A stretch of 64,000 bases of DNA from Diphasiastrum complanatum (Eukaryota; Streptophyta; Lycopodiopsida; Lycopodiales; Lycopodiaceae). The stretch lies in the NCBI GenBank assembly GCA_029204225.1, contig CM055112.1, forward strand, positions 26,563,864 to 26,627,863. The letters are read 5' to 3'. The translations under genes were made by a program, and so were the position numbers. This document shows, in pieces, positions 20,281-32,514 of this stretch (position 1 is its first letter; every line of letters starts with the position of its first letter). Below the pieces are notes generated by a model. That model did not search any database. It was given only the letters and a program-made list of their open reading frames with translations, and was not told where the DNA came from.

Positions 20281-20322
20281 GCAAAAATGTACATAAGTTT
20301 AAATATATATATAGATAGATAG

Positions 20323-20335
<13 letters not shown>

Positions 20336-20386
<51 letters not shown>
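20336..20386. repeat. (GT)n(GA)n microsatellite
   Basis: GT repeats followed by GA repeats, after the tatatatagatagat tandem units. Confidence 0.95.
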
Positions 20387-20389
<3 letters not shown>

Positions 20390-20801
20390 ATTTGAAAGAA
20401 AACTAGATAAAAGAAAGAGGAGCAAGAAAGAATGCCACATTTTTGTTTAAGATCCTTGTCAAGTGACACATGCTCAACTGGATTGCATTTGACACGACCC
20501 TTCAGTACTATTCAATATCAAATCTAACCTTATGAGCCGTGTGTCACTGGCCAACTTAAGTGGGGGGGAAGGCCTCCATTCGAGGGCCTTGCGCCCTGGG
20601 AGGTGGGTGTCTGAGGGCCCCACCGAGTAGGCGGAAGGCCCGAGGGCAAGGGCCTTCCACTGGGTAATGACACGTGTGAGGGTTTTTTTTTTCGAGTTGT
20701 TTTTTCAAAAGAAAAATTTCGATTTTTTTTTTGTTGCAGATTTCTATGTTTTTTGGTTTTTTCAATTTTTGATTTTTTTTTGTACATTTTTTAATTCTTT
20801 T
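20387..20801. other. No gene; GC-rich hairpin-prone patch and T-rich tract
   Basis: 20560-20665 is GC-rich with self-complementary pieces (gaaggccc...gggccttcc). It is followed by a T-rich tract. The ORFs across it are low-complexity. Confidence 0.4.
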
Positions 20802-20922
20802 TTGACGGAATATGCAGCCAATGACATACTGCCACATAACGCATGCACATTTCACATGTGCGGTGTGTGCATGCGCAATGTGGCAGCCCATCATTGGCTA
20901 TCCACATGCACATTCCGTCATG
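20802..20922. mobile_element. MITE-like foldback element of about 120 bp
   Basis: The outer ends pair as tgacggaatatgc (20803-20815) with gcacattccgtca (20909-20921). The inner arms 20816-20848 and 20867-20899 pair over agccaatga..ctgccaca..cgcatgcac. This is the structure of a short nonautonomous DNA element. A target duplication was not resolved. Confidence 0.6.
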
Positions 20923-21076
20923 ACTCTGTCCGCTTGAAAATTATAACACAAATAAATGTTTTTGGTTTTTAATGTACATGAACATTACACTTCTGGAGGT
21001 CCTCCAAATACAAAGAAAATCTAAGCACTTGGCATTACGTGAAGGACCGCAAGTTAGCTAGACATAGCATATGCCA

Positions 21077-21080
<4 letters not shown>

Positions 21081-21142
<62 letters not shown>
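21081..21142. repeat. (CT)n microsatellite
   Basis: About 62 bases of uninterrupted TC/CT. Confidence 0.95.
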
Positions 21143-21145
<3 letters not shown>

Positions 21146-22186
21146 GTGTGCAAATACAATTGTGTGGTGATGTTTGATACAAAATGTCATGATGATTTCC
21201 ACAAGTGATCCATCATCACATTTTGGTTTTGATAAGCACATAGGGAGGAGTTTAGAATGGAAATGTAGGTTGTAGCTTTGAACCTAGATGATGTGTTGTT
21301 GTACATGGTCACAATTTTCAACACAATCTTTTATGGGGGATAGTGCCATATATTTGCAATAAAAGTGCAATCCACGGGCTCCACACAAATCCAAAGGTGG
21401 TGGCTACTTGAGAGTTGCAAGAATGATCTTTGCATGATCCCAAAAGCTCTTCCAACCTTGGATGGGGGTGAGACCCTAATTTGATATTTGCTACTTGGTT
21501 TCTTGTATCCATAAATGGAATCTTTTGTGACTTTACCCTTTTTTGGAATAAAGCAATTATTGTAAAAATAGAATGATCTTCAAACTTGATGGAAAGGTCA
21601 TTGAAGATATCCTTTCTCGAGTACAATGAATGCCAAAGTCATCTCTTTCTTATTGTTGATTTTTTTTTATCGACCAAACATTATGAGATTTTGTGGGTTG
21701 TATTATGCTTGGAACTCTCCCTTTGTAATATGACTAGTTGTGTCATGTAGGTTTCTTTAGTCAGTAAAATATATTCATAACTTTTCAATGACTTACACGT
21801 GGAATTTGGGTAAATGTTCCGAACATGGTATTCACAACATTCTCCATACATTCCAAAGGAATACAAATTTATGCATGACTTAATGCACCATGTTTTTATC
21901 GATCTTAAAGCCTCCTTAATATGGTGTTCTTTCCCATAAAAATCACTAGCTTATTAAGGCATAAAGTTATCTACACTCATACTTTTTGGGTGTAGAGCAT
22001 CTTACTATCCAAAATTGTGGATTTTTTGCAAAAGCCCTGTCCAAATGGACACACCTTTAGTTCTTACATGTGAAAACTTGTTGAAATGAGCTTAGATAAT
22101 TTGAACATTTATTTTCAAGGTGGTGTAGCCGTGATATTAGCATAACATTACCAAATTCCATCATGTTGACTCATGAAGAAACATCC
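21143..22186. other. No gene recognised
   Basis: AT-rich noncoding sequence. The few ORFs near 100 codons show no recognisable motif. Confidence 0.4.
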
Positions 22187-22201
22187 TATCTTATTTTAAT
22201 G

Positions 22202-22287
22202 CTTCTTGGTTTCCAAGGGGAGGCTCGAACCTGGGACCAAAGAAACTTTGGATGCCAAGCCAACCAACTGAGCCAACCCCGTTGGGT
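22202..22287 (-). mobile_element. tRNA-derived SINE or retroposed tRNA with target duplication
   Basis: The minus strand has an A box (tggctcagttgg) and a B box (ggttcgagcct) at the spacing of an RNA polymerase III promoter. The insertion is 86 bp long. It is bordered by a perfect 15-bp direct repeat, tatcttattttaatg (22187-22201 and 22288-22302), the hallmark of L1-type target-primed integration. The 3' part is short and lacks a clear poly(A), so it could be a truncated SINE or a retroposed tRNA fragment. Confidence 0.85.
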
Positions 22288-22302
22288 TATCTTATTTTAA
22301 TG

Positions 22303-22841
22303 ATGCAAGGTTCTACTCAAAGCATAGTGGTATTTTTCTTCACTATCATTTTACCATACAAATTGTCAAAAGAAAGTACATGGATGACAAATTTCAACAA
22401 CTATGAATGGTACTTTAACCTCTTTTGAAAACATTGACCAAAACCAAAGTAAAGTAAAATGTTCATATAGTCCAACCATTTATTAAAACACACATTGGCT
22501 TTCTAACTTTGTACATATTTTTGGCCTTGTCTTGTATATTATCTTCAAGTGGCTAATGGAAGTTCGAGATTCCAATTAAAGTTAAGGGATATGTTTGAAA
22601 TTCTAGTGTATCTTGTTGAAGCCTTAAAGAAGATGGTGAGTACATGGAGCATGCCCCTATGCACATGTGCACAACCTTGTTGGCATACCCACCTATTCGA
22701 TATGAACAAAACAATAACCTTGAACATTGAATCCCATTACATGTTTAGGCCACAGTGGAATTGACCCAATAATGTAATTTATTTATTCTGCCTTGCAAAG
22801 AAAATGCTATGTGTTCATCTTGGTCAAGAAAGTTTGTCACG
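22303..22841. other. No gene recognised
   Basis: AT-rich, no convincing ORF. Confidence 0.4.
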
Positions 22842-22880
22842 TTAGGAAAAATCTCAACTCAAAAAGGGCCCTACAAGGAA
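22842..22880 (+). repeat. Sequence resembling the copy A terminal repeat
   Basis: ttaggaaaaatctcaactcaaaaagggccctac shares ttagg and ctcaaaaagggcc with the 38-bp inverted repeat of copy A. It lies about 400 bp outside the recognisable transposase part of remnant D. A chance match is possible. Confidence 0.3.
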
Positions 22881-23270
22881 CCCAAACTTAGTGAGAGAAT
22901 GATTAGAGAGAGAGAGAGTATAAACGCAAGATTTGTTGCCGTCTTTTTTTAGTTTCCGGTGTTGCCCACCGTCTAACTAGTTGTTAAGTGACTTTTAACT
23001 CAAACGAAATAAACACGTCAATTAAGCACATGGTCGACTATCCACACTGCCAAGAAGCTTTTATTCATACGTTTGTGAAGGAGTTTGGTTGCGCCATATC
23101 ACTAGCGGGAGGAGGAAAAGAGGATAAATTTTGGTTGAGCATGGTGTTCCCTCCAAAAATCTTTGAAAGCATTTGAAAGGTAGATTATATAACATCCATT
23201 GCTATTGCTTAATGATCTACATGCTTGTTGACGTTTTGTGTGAATCATTTTTCTCATTACATGATTTAGT

Positions 23271-23790
23271 TTGTCCAATTTTGAAATAATGGAAAAGTTT
23301 GATCTTCATATTGTACCACCAAAGCTAGTGAGAGTAATGAGACCTATAAGAAAGAATTACAAAATATTTGAAGGAGAAGTCCATGGAAACTTAATATTGG
23401 CTATTAAACTTGATGAGTCTGAAATTGTTAAGGGACAAAAATTGGAATGGGTAAATATCATCTTTATGAACAAAGCATTAAAAAATATTGAAAATGTTGC
23501 AGAGGATTCATCATTTAGTGTTCAATCAGAGAATGAAATATGGTGGTTAGCAGCATTTTAGGTATATTTCAATTTTATTTATTATTGTTTACCAGAATGC
23601 TATGATTTTTTTATCCCCTAAGTTTGCTAATGTCAATGTTCAGGTTTTAAAAGAAGACCATGCTATCTTGTCGTGGATTTTTTCGACAACAACTTATGCG
23701 AAGATTATTGAAGAGCACATGGGTGGAAACAAAATATTTGTGCCAAACTATGGCACGTTTCAAATTTTATGGCATCTTGCAAGTGATTAA
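23271..23790 (+). pseudogene. DDE-like transposase candidate, remnant D
   Basis: The first exon reads LILAIKLDESEIVKGQKLEW and FSVQSENEIWWLAAF. The intron is 23562-23643 (gtatat...gttcag). The next exon reads VLKEDHAILSWIF and FQILWHLASD, then stops just where copies A and B continue with LKTLKCMY. The intron sits exactly where copy B has one (63598-63691). The exon-end codon is TAG where copy B has CAG, a C-to-T nonsense change. The ORF at 22988-23176 upstream may be a further decayed part. The rest of the gene is cut off by an LTR element. Confidence 0.7.
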
Positions 23791-23799
23791 AAAACACTG

Positions 23800-24227
23800 A
23801 ATTATGCATCAATTTAATTTCATGTCAAGGCCAGTTTGTATCTAATAACCTTGAGAGGACCCAAACACTCCTATTGAGACATGTGGGGCAGTGCATGGCT
23901 TGTGACGGTCTTACACATGAAGATTGCATGGGATATGTGACCTATGGTTAGATGGATTGCATGGGAGGTTGCATGGGTGCATGCACAGGCTTCCTACCCC
24001 TATGTATACGGGTAGGGACACATCCTCCTCCATTCTAAGCTTTCAAGCTCTAGGTTTTTCTCTCCTCTCCTCATGTATTCAATTGCCATGGCTCGTGGGT
24101 GAGGTGTTTGGATACATCTCAATTGGTTGGGTGGTTTTTTTGGCTCCCACCAATCTCTTTATATGTTGCTCTTGTCCTCATACTAGTAGTTTTTCTGGTT
24201 GGTCCTTACATTGGTATTAGAGCTCGG
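23800..24227 (+). mobile_element. 5' LTR end and primer-binding site of an LTR retrotransposon
   Basis: tggtattagagctcgg (24212-24227) matches the plant initiator-Met tRNA primer-binding site (TGGTATCAGAGC) with one C-to-T change. It directly follows ...cctTACAt, a usual LTR end. The upstream 400 bp, containing cctcctcc- and ttctctcc-rich sequence, would be the LTR, whose start is not defined. It interrupts transposase remnant D. Confidence 0.6.
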
Positions 24228-25532
24228 CTAAGATGTAGTCTTGGATGGGTTTGAAAACAAGCTCTACATCTGATTAGAAAGGAATAATTGCTTGGATTTG
24301 TATCCCGAAATGGAGTGTTGATTTTCTCAAGAGAATTTCAAATATGGATTCACTAATTCTTGTTTTGAAGCATGCTTTTCGAAATTTGTGGTAAAGTGCT
24401 CTTCTACTTGTTCGATTTTGTGTAAAGATGCTGAGAATTAGTATGAATTTATTTGTAATTTCTTGCTCTTGAGAAGCTTTCAAATTGATGTAGACTGACC
24501 TGTTGTGGAAGATCTTGTTGTTTGTTTTATTGCTTAAATCTACTAGATGGAGTAACATGCATAGGACCATAGTATTCTATAGAGTTAGATTCATGTAGGA
24601 CTAGCTAAGTTGTTGATAGATTAATTTGGATTGATCTATCATGCTGAAATAACCAGCTAGTTGGTTGAACTCATAAATCTAATGATTGCATGTTGAGAAT
24701 TGAAAGTTTTTAGAAACTAATCCTCTACTGGAACATGCAACCTATAGAGCATAGATTGGTGATTGCAGTTAAGTTAATTTTTTTTTTTTCTGTTAGCAAA
24801 AAGTAAAGCTAGTAACATTTGAATGAGAGCGACCATCTCCTTGGATTTGTCGTTTCCTACAAATTAGATCTATATTAGTTTTTTGCTTTTATAGATCTTG
24901 TGAAAAAGCAAGGAGTGATCATGAGGAGGTAACTCTGTTTGAAGAGTTGTGAGGATTTACAAAGCTTTGAACTTCTGATTGCCAAAGGCCCTTCTCCTTT
25001 GACTATACTTCTACACTTTTGGAAGTGGTAGTACAATAAATTGTAAGTCACTCCATTCAATTGTTGCAGCTGTAGCGAATGTGGGAAAGGTTGTAACGAC
25101 CTAATTTTATGCTTTGAGAATCTGTGGTTAGGGCTTCATGTGGTACTTGCATGAATGAGTCCTCACCCTTTGTATGGGTCTTGGAAAATTTATTTTCATG
25201 CATTAGCATGGCTTTCTCAAAGGGGTATTGCATGTCGCATACCAATAAACCATGGTTTATGAAAATCTTAGCATCGTTAGAACGGTCTAATTCTGAGTGT
25301 AGATTTTTGTGAAATGCACTAAACGCATAGTTGTGAGTGGAATTATCAATCCTCCAGACCTTATCCAGGAAATTGTGAAAGGAATAATTTTACTATCCTA
25401 ACTGTTTGTTTATAAGATAGGTCCGTAGATTTAGGATTGACAGTAAAATATTTTTTTCATGGTGATTCCTCCTAGGTATCTGGTTGATTTTTAACGATTT
25501 AACTCTGAAGTAAGGTTCCTCCTAGTGAATTG
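24228..25532 (+). other. Noncoding internal region of the LTR element
   Basis: No gag or pol ORF is visible after the primer-binding site. The gag-only element was inserted at 25538. The sequence would continue at 33702, so the host element is nonautonomous or degraded. Confidence 0.45.
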
Positions 25533-25537
25533 AGTTA

Positions 25538-26729
25538 TGTTGGCTGATTCTGATGAATCCCCAAGATACTTGGACAGAGCAACTCAAGAGAACCTCTCAC
25601 TTTAGACCGAGGAGGTCTCTGAGAAGATGAGACTAATGAAGACTGAGAGCCGAGTATGAGAGCTACTAGCTAGGAAAGACATGCAAGAACTATGTAAGCC
25701 TCATGGTGAATCCCGAAAGATGAAATGACCATGTAGGAACTAGTATTTCTAAGCAAATGTAATAAATACAAGTAGACCTCTCTTAAAGAAAGTAGAGTGA
25801 GCCACCTTTTGATGGTGACCTCTAGTGGAGAGCATTATTCCACTTGTAATTTGTGAAATGTGGAAATTCCACTAGGATGCCACCTAAGGAGCTCTCTTGC
25901 TTATTTAAGAGACTCCCTCTTTGTGAAGAGGAGCTTTTTGTGTATTGTATCAACTCCATGCTAAAATGAGAAGAGCCTTCACGAGTTTGGTGCATCCATT
26001 GAGCTCCTTGATCATGCTTGTTCTTGAGTGATGCATTCATGATCCTACCCTTCCCTCCTTCGTGTGTGATTGTGGATTATAGGGTGGATTAGATTTGCTG
26101 CTTTCCTAGAGTGGATTAGATTTGCTGCTTTCCTAGAGTGGATTAGTTTTCTTTTCTTGTTTGTGGATTAATTTAGGAGCCAGCATTCAAGTAAACTAAA
26201 TAGGCTGGATTTGTGGTGTAGTTCTTGCATATCTTTTTACAATCTAGTTTGATGTTCTTGGGATGTCCAAGAATCAAAAGACTGGTTGGTTTCTTGATTC
26301 TTGGACTTCTAAATGCTGTAGATTAGATTTTGTTTCTTGTTTTGTCAATTTATACAAGTAAAGTAGTGTAGGATCTGATTTTAGTTCATTTTGCAGCAAA
26401 GTAGAAGTAGGAATCCATCGTTGTTCAACTGAGCAGTAACATAGATCATTTGTTGTCGCATTGGCTTGCATTTTGGTTGATTATGCATGTGCATTCAGTT
26501 CAAAAGTGACCCATCCAGATGTCCTCTGACAGACAGGACAATACTACAATGATTATCAACCTCTTTTGTCTAATTTGGGCCTTAAAACAAGAAAGATAAT
26601 CTCAAGAAGTGCCCACAGTCTCTGCTAACAGGCAGAATACCAAGTTGTCAAAGCTGTAAAACAAGCAGCAAAAGAAGTAACGAAACAAAGAACTAGTTAA
26701 CAGATTCTAAGACAGAGACCCTGTAAACA
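25538..26729 (+). repeat. 5' LTR of the TR-GAG element
   Basis: Matches 32515-33696. Contains a 26-bp tandem duplication (gtggattagatttgctgctttcctaga, about 26082-26140) shared with the other LTR. Confidence 0.93.
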
Positions 26730-26731
26730 TT

Positions 26732-26743
26732 TGACACCGTTGC
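26732..26743 (+). promoter_or_regulatory. Primer-binding site, decayed
   Basis: tgacaccgttgc lies 2 bp after the LTR. It equals the common gypsy site TGGCGCCGTTGC with two G-to-A changes. The gypsy element at 34.9-48 kb has a similar site (47251-47267). Confidence 0.6.
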
Positions 26744-26984
26744 AACTTAAACTCCACAACATTCTACATACATAAGCAACGCAGTCTTGTCCACATTCAG
26801 ATCCCTGCAAACAAACTCCGAATCTTTAAGCACATCTGAGTTTCTGCAACTGAACAGAGCCACATTAATGGCTATCTCCTCGCCCACAACTATGGGCTGC
26901 TAAATTTGCAAATTCGTTGTTCGCAAACACACTCACGAACCTGCATTCCCTTCTATCCAAGCTCTCGCTCCTCTAATTTTCTCA

Positions 26985-27670
26985 CGCTTCAAATCTCAAT
27001 CGAAGCCTAGCCTAAATCTCAACCGAAGGACCAGCTTACATCTCAACCGGAGTGCTCGTTCAGATCTCAACCGATGCACTGACTCCCATCTCAACCGGAG
27101 TAATCTATCAGATCTCAACCAACGTGCTACCTCACATCTCAACCGTCACCCCTCAGTTAAATCTCAATCGGAGTGAGCTTTTAAGTCTCAACTGACACAC
27201 ACTGTCCAATCTCAACCTACAGCCAGTGTCAGATCTCAACCAAAGCCAATTTGTCAGATCTCTACCGACGCATTGTATAAGATCTCAACCAGATTCGACA
27301 CCCATCATTCAAATCTCAACCAGAGCCGAAGTGCTCGCTGCCATCTCAACCAGGGTACTTGTTCAGACCTCAATCGCCACGATCCCTACAATTTTGATAG
27401 GCCTGAATGACCTATTCAGCAAACACTTGTTTGGATAGCTAGCCATTTCCCAAATCTCAGCCGGCACCCATCTGTTGAATCTCAACCGGAGGCCACAGTC
27501 AGATCTCAACCGACGGCCTGCTATCAAATCTCAATCGACAGACTTAGTGAGATCTCAACCGACGGCCATTCTATCAAATCTCAACCGACAGCCTCAGTGA
27601 AATCTCAACCAACAACCATTCAGTCCAATCTCATCCGACGACCTGTTTCAACCGGCCCAGATCCACGCTA
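26985..27670 (+). repeat. Degenerate minisatellite with atctcaaccg core
   Basis: The motif atctcaaccg(a/g) recurs more than 20 times at irregular spacings of about 25-35 bp across the leader of the TR-GAG element, with a few later copies up to about 27950. A CA-rich, G-poor zone with repeated accgca motifs follows (28670-28870). Confidence 0.85.
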
Positions 27671-29053
27671 GACCACAGACAGTTTCACACTAGTCCACCG
27701 TAGACATTGCAATCCACCGCAACACACAACTTAATCATACTCCATCGCATTCATTCATAAACACCTGCATCCCAACCAACCGTAACATGTAACCCCATCC
27801 TTCTCCCATATAGACCTGTACAATCACCCCCTAACAGCCTCACACTGCCTCAGCCGCAATCCACACTCCATCACTCCCCTCACACTTCCATCTTATCCGG
27901 AGCCAGAGCCAACATTAGATCTCGACCGAAGGGGTCCCTCACCATCTTAGCCGGACCACATCTACGCCAGACCATAACAATCTCAAACGACGATCACAAA
28001 CAGCGAGTACATCGGCCATCTGACATCGCATCCGCATATTCTTTGCATCCACCACCTCTTCCTTCGTTTGCATCTGATTCCGTCTATCTCCGTTTGCATC
28101 TGCTACACTCTGCCTTTGTTCGTCTTCCATGCCTCTACACCTGTTTTACTCAAACACCTAACCGCATCCACCTTAGAACGCAAACAGATTAGCAGTCGCA
28201 AACAGAACACATTCACCCATACTACACGCATTAGATTGCAACTGACCGCATTGCATCGTAGTAACCCAACCTTCCACCTCCATTGCAACCAGTACCGCAA
28301 TAGACGGCACTCCCACCCCATTCTCCCGCAAATATCACCTTACGCTTACACTCACATCGCCTCATGCCAGCACCCCCACAGCATTACACCCGCAAACAAG
28401 CCATCCTCTAACTATGCCCGCCTTGAACCGCAGACACATCACAGTCGTCCACAGACGCACACACCCGCACCCCATCTCCATTCACCCTCGCACTGTAGTA
28501 CCTCACCTTAGGCCGCATTCCATCCACAAACAACAACCCTCTAATTGCCTCCACATTATCACCGTGAACCACCGTTTTCACTCGTCCCAACCGCAATAGT
28601 CTGCCCTCGTCCCATCATGACTACACACCGGCTGCCTCCGCATAGCACCACCAGTGCTCGCTAACATTCGCTGAAACCACACTCACCCATCTCCATGGTA
28701 ATCGACCGCATCCCTTCGTAATCAACCGCAATCTACCGTAGCCATTGCAATCGCAATCAACCGCAGCTAAACGTAATCAAATGCAACTAACCGCAACCAT
28801 CCGTCAACAACATCAAATCGCAATCACCTGCACCCCACTGCAAATCGCAAACCGCATTCACCGTAAACCGTAGGACTGCCAAAAAAAAAAAAAAACTTTT
28901 TCAAAAACACCAAAATTTCGCAAAATAAAAAACAATAAAAAAAGCACACCAGTATCCAATGGACCACCAAAAGGACCCTAAAATCCTAGACGATTATCCA
29001 TATAAAGTCGGGTCCCTGTAGCTGAACAAATCAGACGTCATAGGTTCTACCGA
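27671..29053 (+). other. C/A-rich leader of the TR-GAG element
   Basis: Long stretch very poor in G on the + strand. Its ORFs on either strand are low-complexity and not convincing. It separates the primer-binding site region from gag by about 2.3 kb in total. Confidence 0.5.
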
Positions 29054-30231
29054 ATGAGGGCCGGACTACAAGACCAATCAACAAACCCATTCGAGGGACA
29101 AGAATCTGATAGAGCCGAGTCTTCACGAGCACGAGCCCATTTTTCTGGTGTTGAGCCCTCATGGGTCAGAACCAACCCTAATGGAATTTCTGCTACCCAC
29201 GGAGCTCATCTTGCGAGACGTACACCCAAGCTAGATCTACCCAAGTTTGATGGTAGTTCGGGCCCTCAAAAATTTTTGCAAATCTTTGAGAATGCATGTG
29301 ATGTGTATGGTGAAACATCTCCTATTGCTATGTTCCAAATATTTTCGATGACCATGATCACTAAAGCACGTGATTGGTTTTTCAACCTTGATCGTGAAGA
29401 AAAGACAGATTGGTCAATTTTAAAAGAGTCCTTTGTCAAGCGTTTTAAGCCATTTTGCTTGATCGAGAGCCCTTTCGTCAAATTGAGTAACATCAAAATG
29501 ACAAAAGAAGAACGAATACGACACTATATCGAGTGTTTCAAACGTCTCAAAAGTCAAGTACAAGAACAACCCTCTGAACAGATGCTCATCATCTGGTTCT
29601 TAGTCGGCCTTCCACGATGGATTAGACGCGAGCTTAAATCCAATGATGAATATACGAGCCTAAAGTTAGCTATGTCTGATGCCATCAAGGAAGAAGATGA
29701 AGAATCCGATATTGACGAATCCAAAGAAAGACGAGCACCACGTGCTCCTGTCCATGAGTCGAAGCCGATCAAGGACACCCGAGATCAGCTTTGGAAATCC
29801 CAGTTGGAGTTGCTTAATAAGCAACATCAACTATAGATGGAGAAACTCACCAATGACTTTCAAACTACCTTGAAGTCTATCCAAAGTAGTATGCCTGGTC
29901 AGCCAAACCCTGCACAGGTACCTTATAGACAGAAACAATATGGTGCCCACACTGCCGGGCTATGCATCCTATTGATGCTTGTCCTTCATATCAGCCTATC
30001 CAAGCACATACAGTCCAACAATATGAAGACCACCCATCACAATCTAGACATTCCTTGACTTATCATGAATATCCACCTGAAAGTCCAAAACCATTCAACA
30101 TACAAGATGGTTATGCTGTTATACAAGGGCCATTGCACACCAGATGTTTCATCTGTGGTGAAAATGGCCACTTCATGGCTGATTGTCCAGTCAAGGCCAA
30201 GTACCATGCTGAGTGTCCTGACTGTATCTGA
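29054..30231 (+). CDS. gag: gag polyprotein of the TR-GAG element (with frameshifts)
   Basis: The 260-codon ORF 29054-29836 has the plant retrotransposon gag core: LDLPKFDGSSGPQKFLQIFE, ARDWFFNL, WSILKESFVKRF and SEQMLIIWFLVGLP. After a stop at 29834 and a frame change, the Gln-rich spacer continues. The nucleocapsid zinc knuckle CFICGENGHFMADCP (CX2CX4HX4C, about 30145-30190) follows in another frame, then CPDC. The product packages the element RNA. Nothing of pol follows. The start Met at 29054 fits the domain. Confidence 0.85.
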
Positions 30232-32514
30232 AAACACAGTCTCAAAGATTGTCCAAAACAACCAACTAAGATCCTACCTGCCCGTTACGTCAGTTATGAA
30301 TCACGATAGGATCCTCACCACAACAACACGAGCACCATAGCAATGAACAGTTAAACCTGCTGCTCAATCGAGAAGTTTCTTGCAAACTTCTACATTATCG
30401 CACAATACACCAGCTCCATAATGCAAAAGACATTAATATGAAATGAGTCCTTGTCAAAAGAAAGTGAAACCGATCTTCCGTCATCTGCTACAATGTCCAA
30501 CCAAGGGCAACCTCCATAGAGAATTGACAGTTTTTCTCCACTTCTACAACCTCAAATCTATTTGTCTTTCCATATGCTGATAAAATTTCCAATATGCCAG
30601 TACACAACACATCTAGGATTTGGAAATCCAGATAGAGATTCGGTTCTGAATTTCTTGTTCACAGAGGTCCTTTAGACATAGTACCTCAACATACATGCAT
30701 CTCAAGCTATATCTTACAACATCTGCTATCAATGATGATAGATTTTTGTGTCACCAATCCTGTCTTGTTTTGACAAGGGCATATCAAAGTAAGTCACATT
30801 ACTCTACAGCACTGAAATATTGCAACTATCAAGGTAAATTATCAATGTTGATGAATGCAAGTTGTGTTCGACAAGTGCACTACAGTTCTCACTCTTTGTA
30901 CAGTTTGTTTATTTCCTTATTGCTCTTCATTCCTAGTGTGTGATTGATTTTTGCATGAGAAATACCTACTACACGAGAGTCTTCCATAGAGCATCTCAAG
31001 AATACATTTTCATTCATATATCCACCTTCAGATCACCTTGCACAGAGTTTACAATCTTTGGGCATACTGAAACTTTGAGAAATCTTTGTCACGTTAGAGT
31101 TGATTCCTGACTCTCATCGTCATATTCATCTGTGAGTCAACTACAGCAAGCTCGAAACAAATTTAGTTAAAATTTGTTCAGTCCAGTCCCATGTTCAACG
31201 TGTTTCAAATACGTGTTCCACACGTCGATCCAATCCTGAACATAAACAGTTACCAACAACAACATCCCCACCAACATATTTTGGGAGGGGGGGGGAGAGA
31301 GTGGATCCGCTTAGATCCACTAGAGCAGTCACGCTGCCAGCAACAACACCAGCAAGATCAACAGCCAAGGTCACAAACCCAAAGTCGACAACGACATGGC
31401 TAAGAAGACAGATGGGCAATTCAAAGATACTCAATCAGAAGAAGTACTCTAGTCATGACGAGGATCCTTTAGAAAGGGAAACACAAGCATTGGAAAATCA
31501 ATCTCTTTCTTCAACTGACCTCTTGCCATACTTCTGCGCCATTCTCATGCCTATCGTCCACACCATCTACCGATGTCACCACCTCCGCCCTACCTTCCAT
31601 CTGTTTGTTTATCATCTTCTTCTGAGAAATCCCTAGTTTTTTATAGTCCTACCGAAGTAGTTGAAAGATCATTGCAAGTGTCTTGCGAAGACTAACTGCC
31701 ACCTACAATGGATGATCAGCCAAAAGAAGACCTACAAAAGCAGGCGAAGCAGCTAGAAGACATAAAAAATTAAGCAAAGAAGCTGAGGAGGAAAGGACAA
31801 AACTTAAGCAACAGATGAGTCAGATCAACCTTGATCAAAAGAAACTCTCTGGAGCAATGATAGTTGAATCAAAGCGAGTTCCTCACCCAGCAAGTGGTGG
31901 TCGAAGCTCGGCATTGCAAGGGTCCAAGGCTGCAACTGTAGAACTATTAGTTCCTTCACCCTACCACCAAGCCTTCATCATTTTCCTTACCTTTACCAAA
32001 CCATCCACCCAAATCTGTTCCTACCACCAATTTTGATGGCTCCATCCCATGAGATTGATAATCGAGTTTGTGCAATCTGCAGATCAAAGGTTTTCCTTAA
32101 GGCTGGGACTTCGGCTGAGCAAAAAACTGCGGAAACACCCAGAAGCAAATGGAGGATACAGACCTCCCAAAAGTTAGAACCTACCAAGAAACCAAATATG
32201 AAACCGTCAATGGCAGATAAAAGTGGTAAAAAAGAAGACACACGAGAAGCACTCATGCATGCAGAGTTGTGAAGCTGCTGAAAGCTCTCCAAATTTTGAG
32301 AATGTCAACCCATTACAACAATAAGACATTCTGGTTAAATTGCGACAATTGCGAAAACAGTTTTTGATAAAGACTGACAACAATAAACACTTTATGCAAG
32401 CGAACAAGGATCTACGCTTTTCCAAGTGCCGATCGAAGACGCCAATGCGGAAGCGGAGCAACATCGTCCAATATGAGTTGCAGTGGGTCTTGCAACACAT
32501 TAGGGGTGGGATGA
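30232..32514 (+). other. Noncoding 3' interior of the TR-GAG element
   Basis: Short ORFs only, with none of the protease, RT, RNase H or integrase motifs. It ends in a purine tract before the 3' LTR. A short poly-G/GA run is at about 31281. Confidence 0.6.

Noticed and set aside
22202-22287. Functional tRNA gene
   Set aside because: A and B boxes are present, but no good cloverleaf or anticodon stem was found, and the 15-bp target duplication marks a retroposed copy.
26985-27670. CRISPR-like array
   Set aside because: The repeat core is short and degenerate, spacing varies, and it lies in a plant retrotransposon leader.
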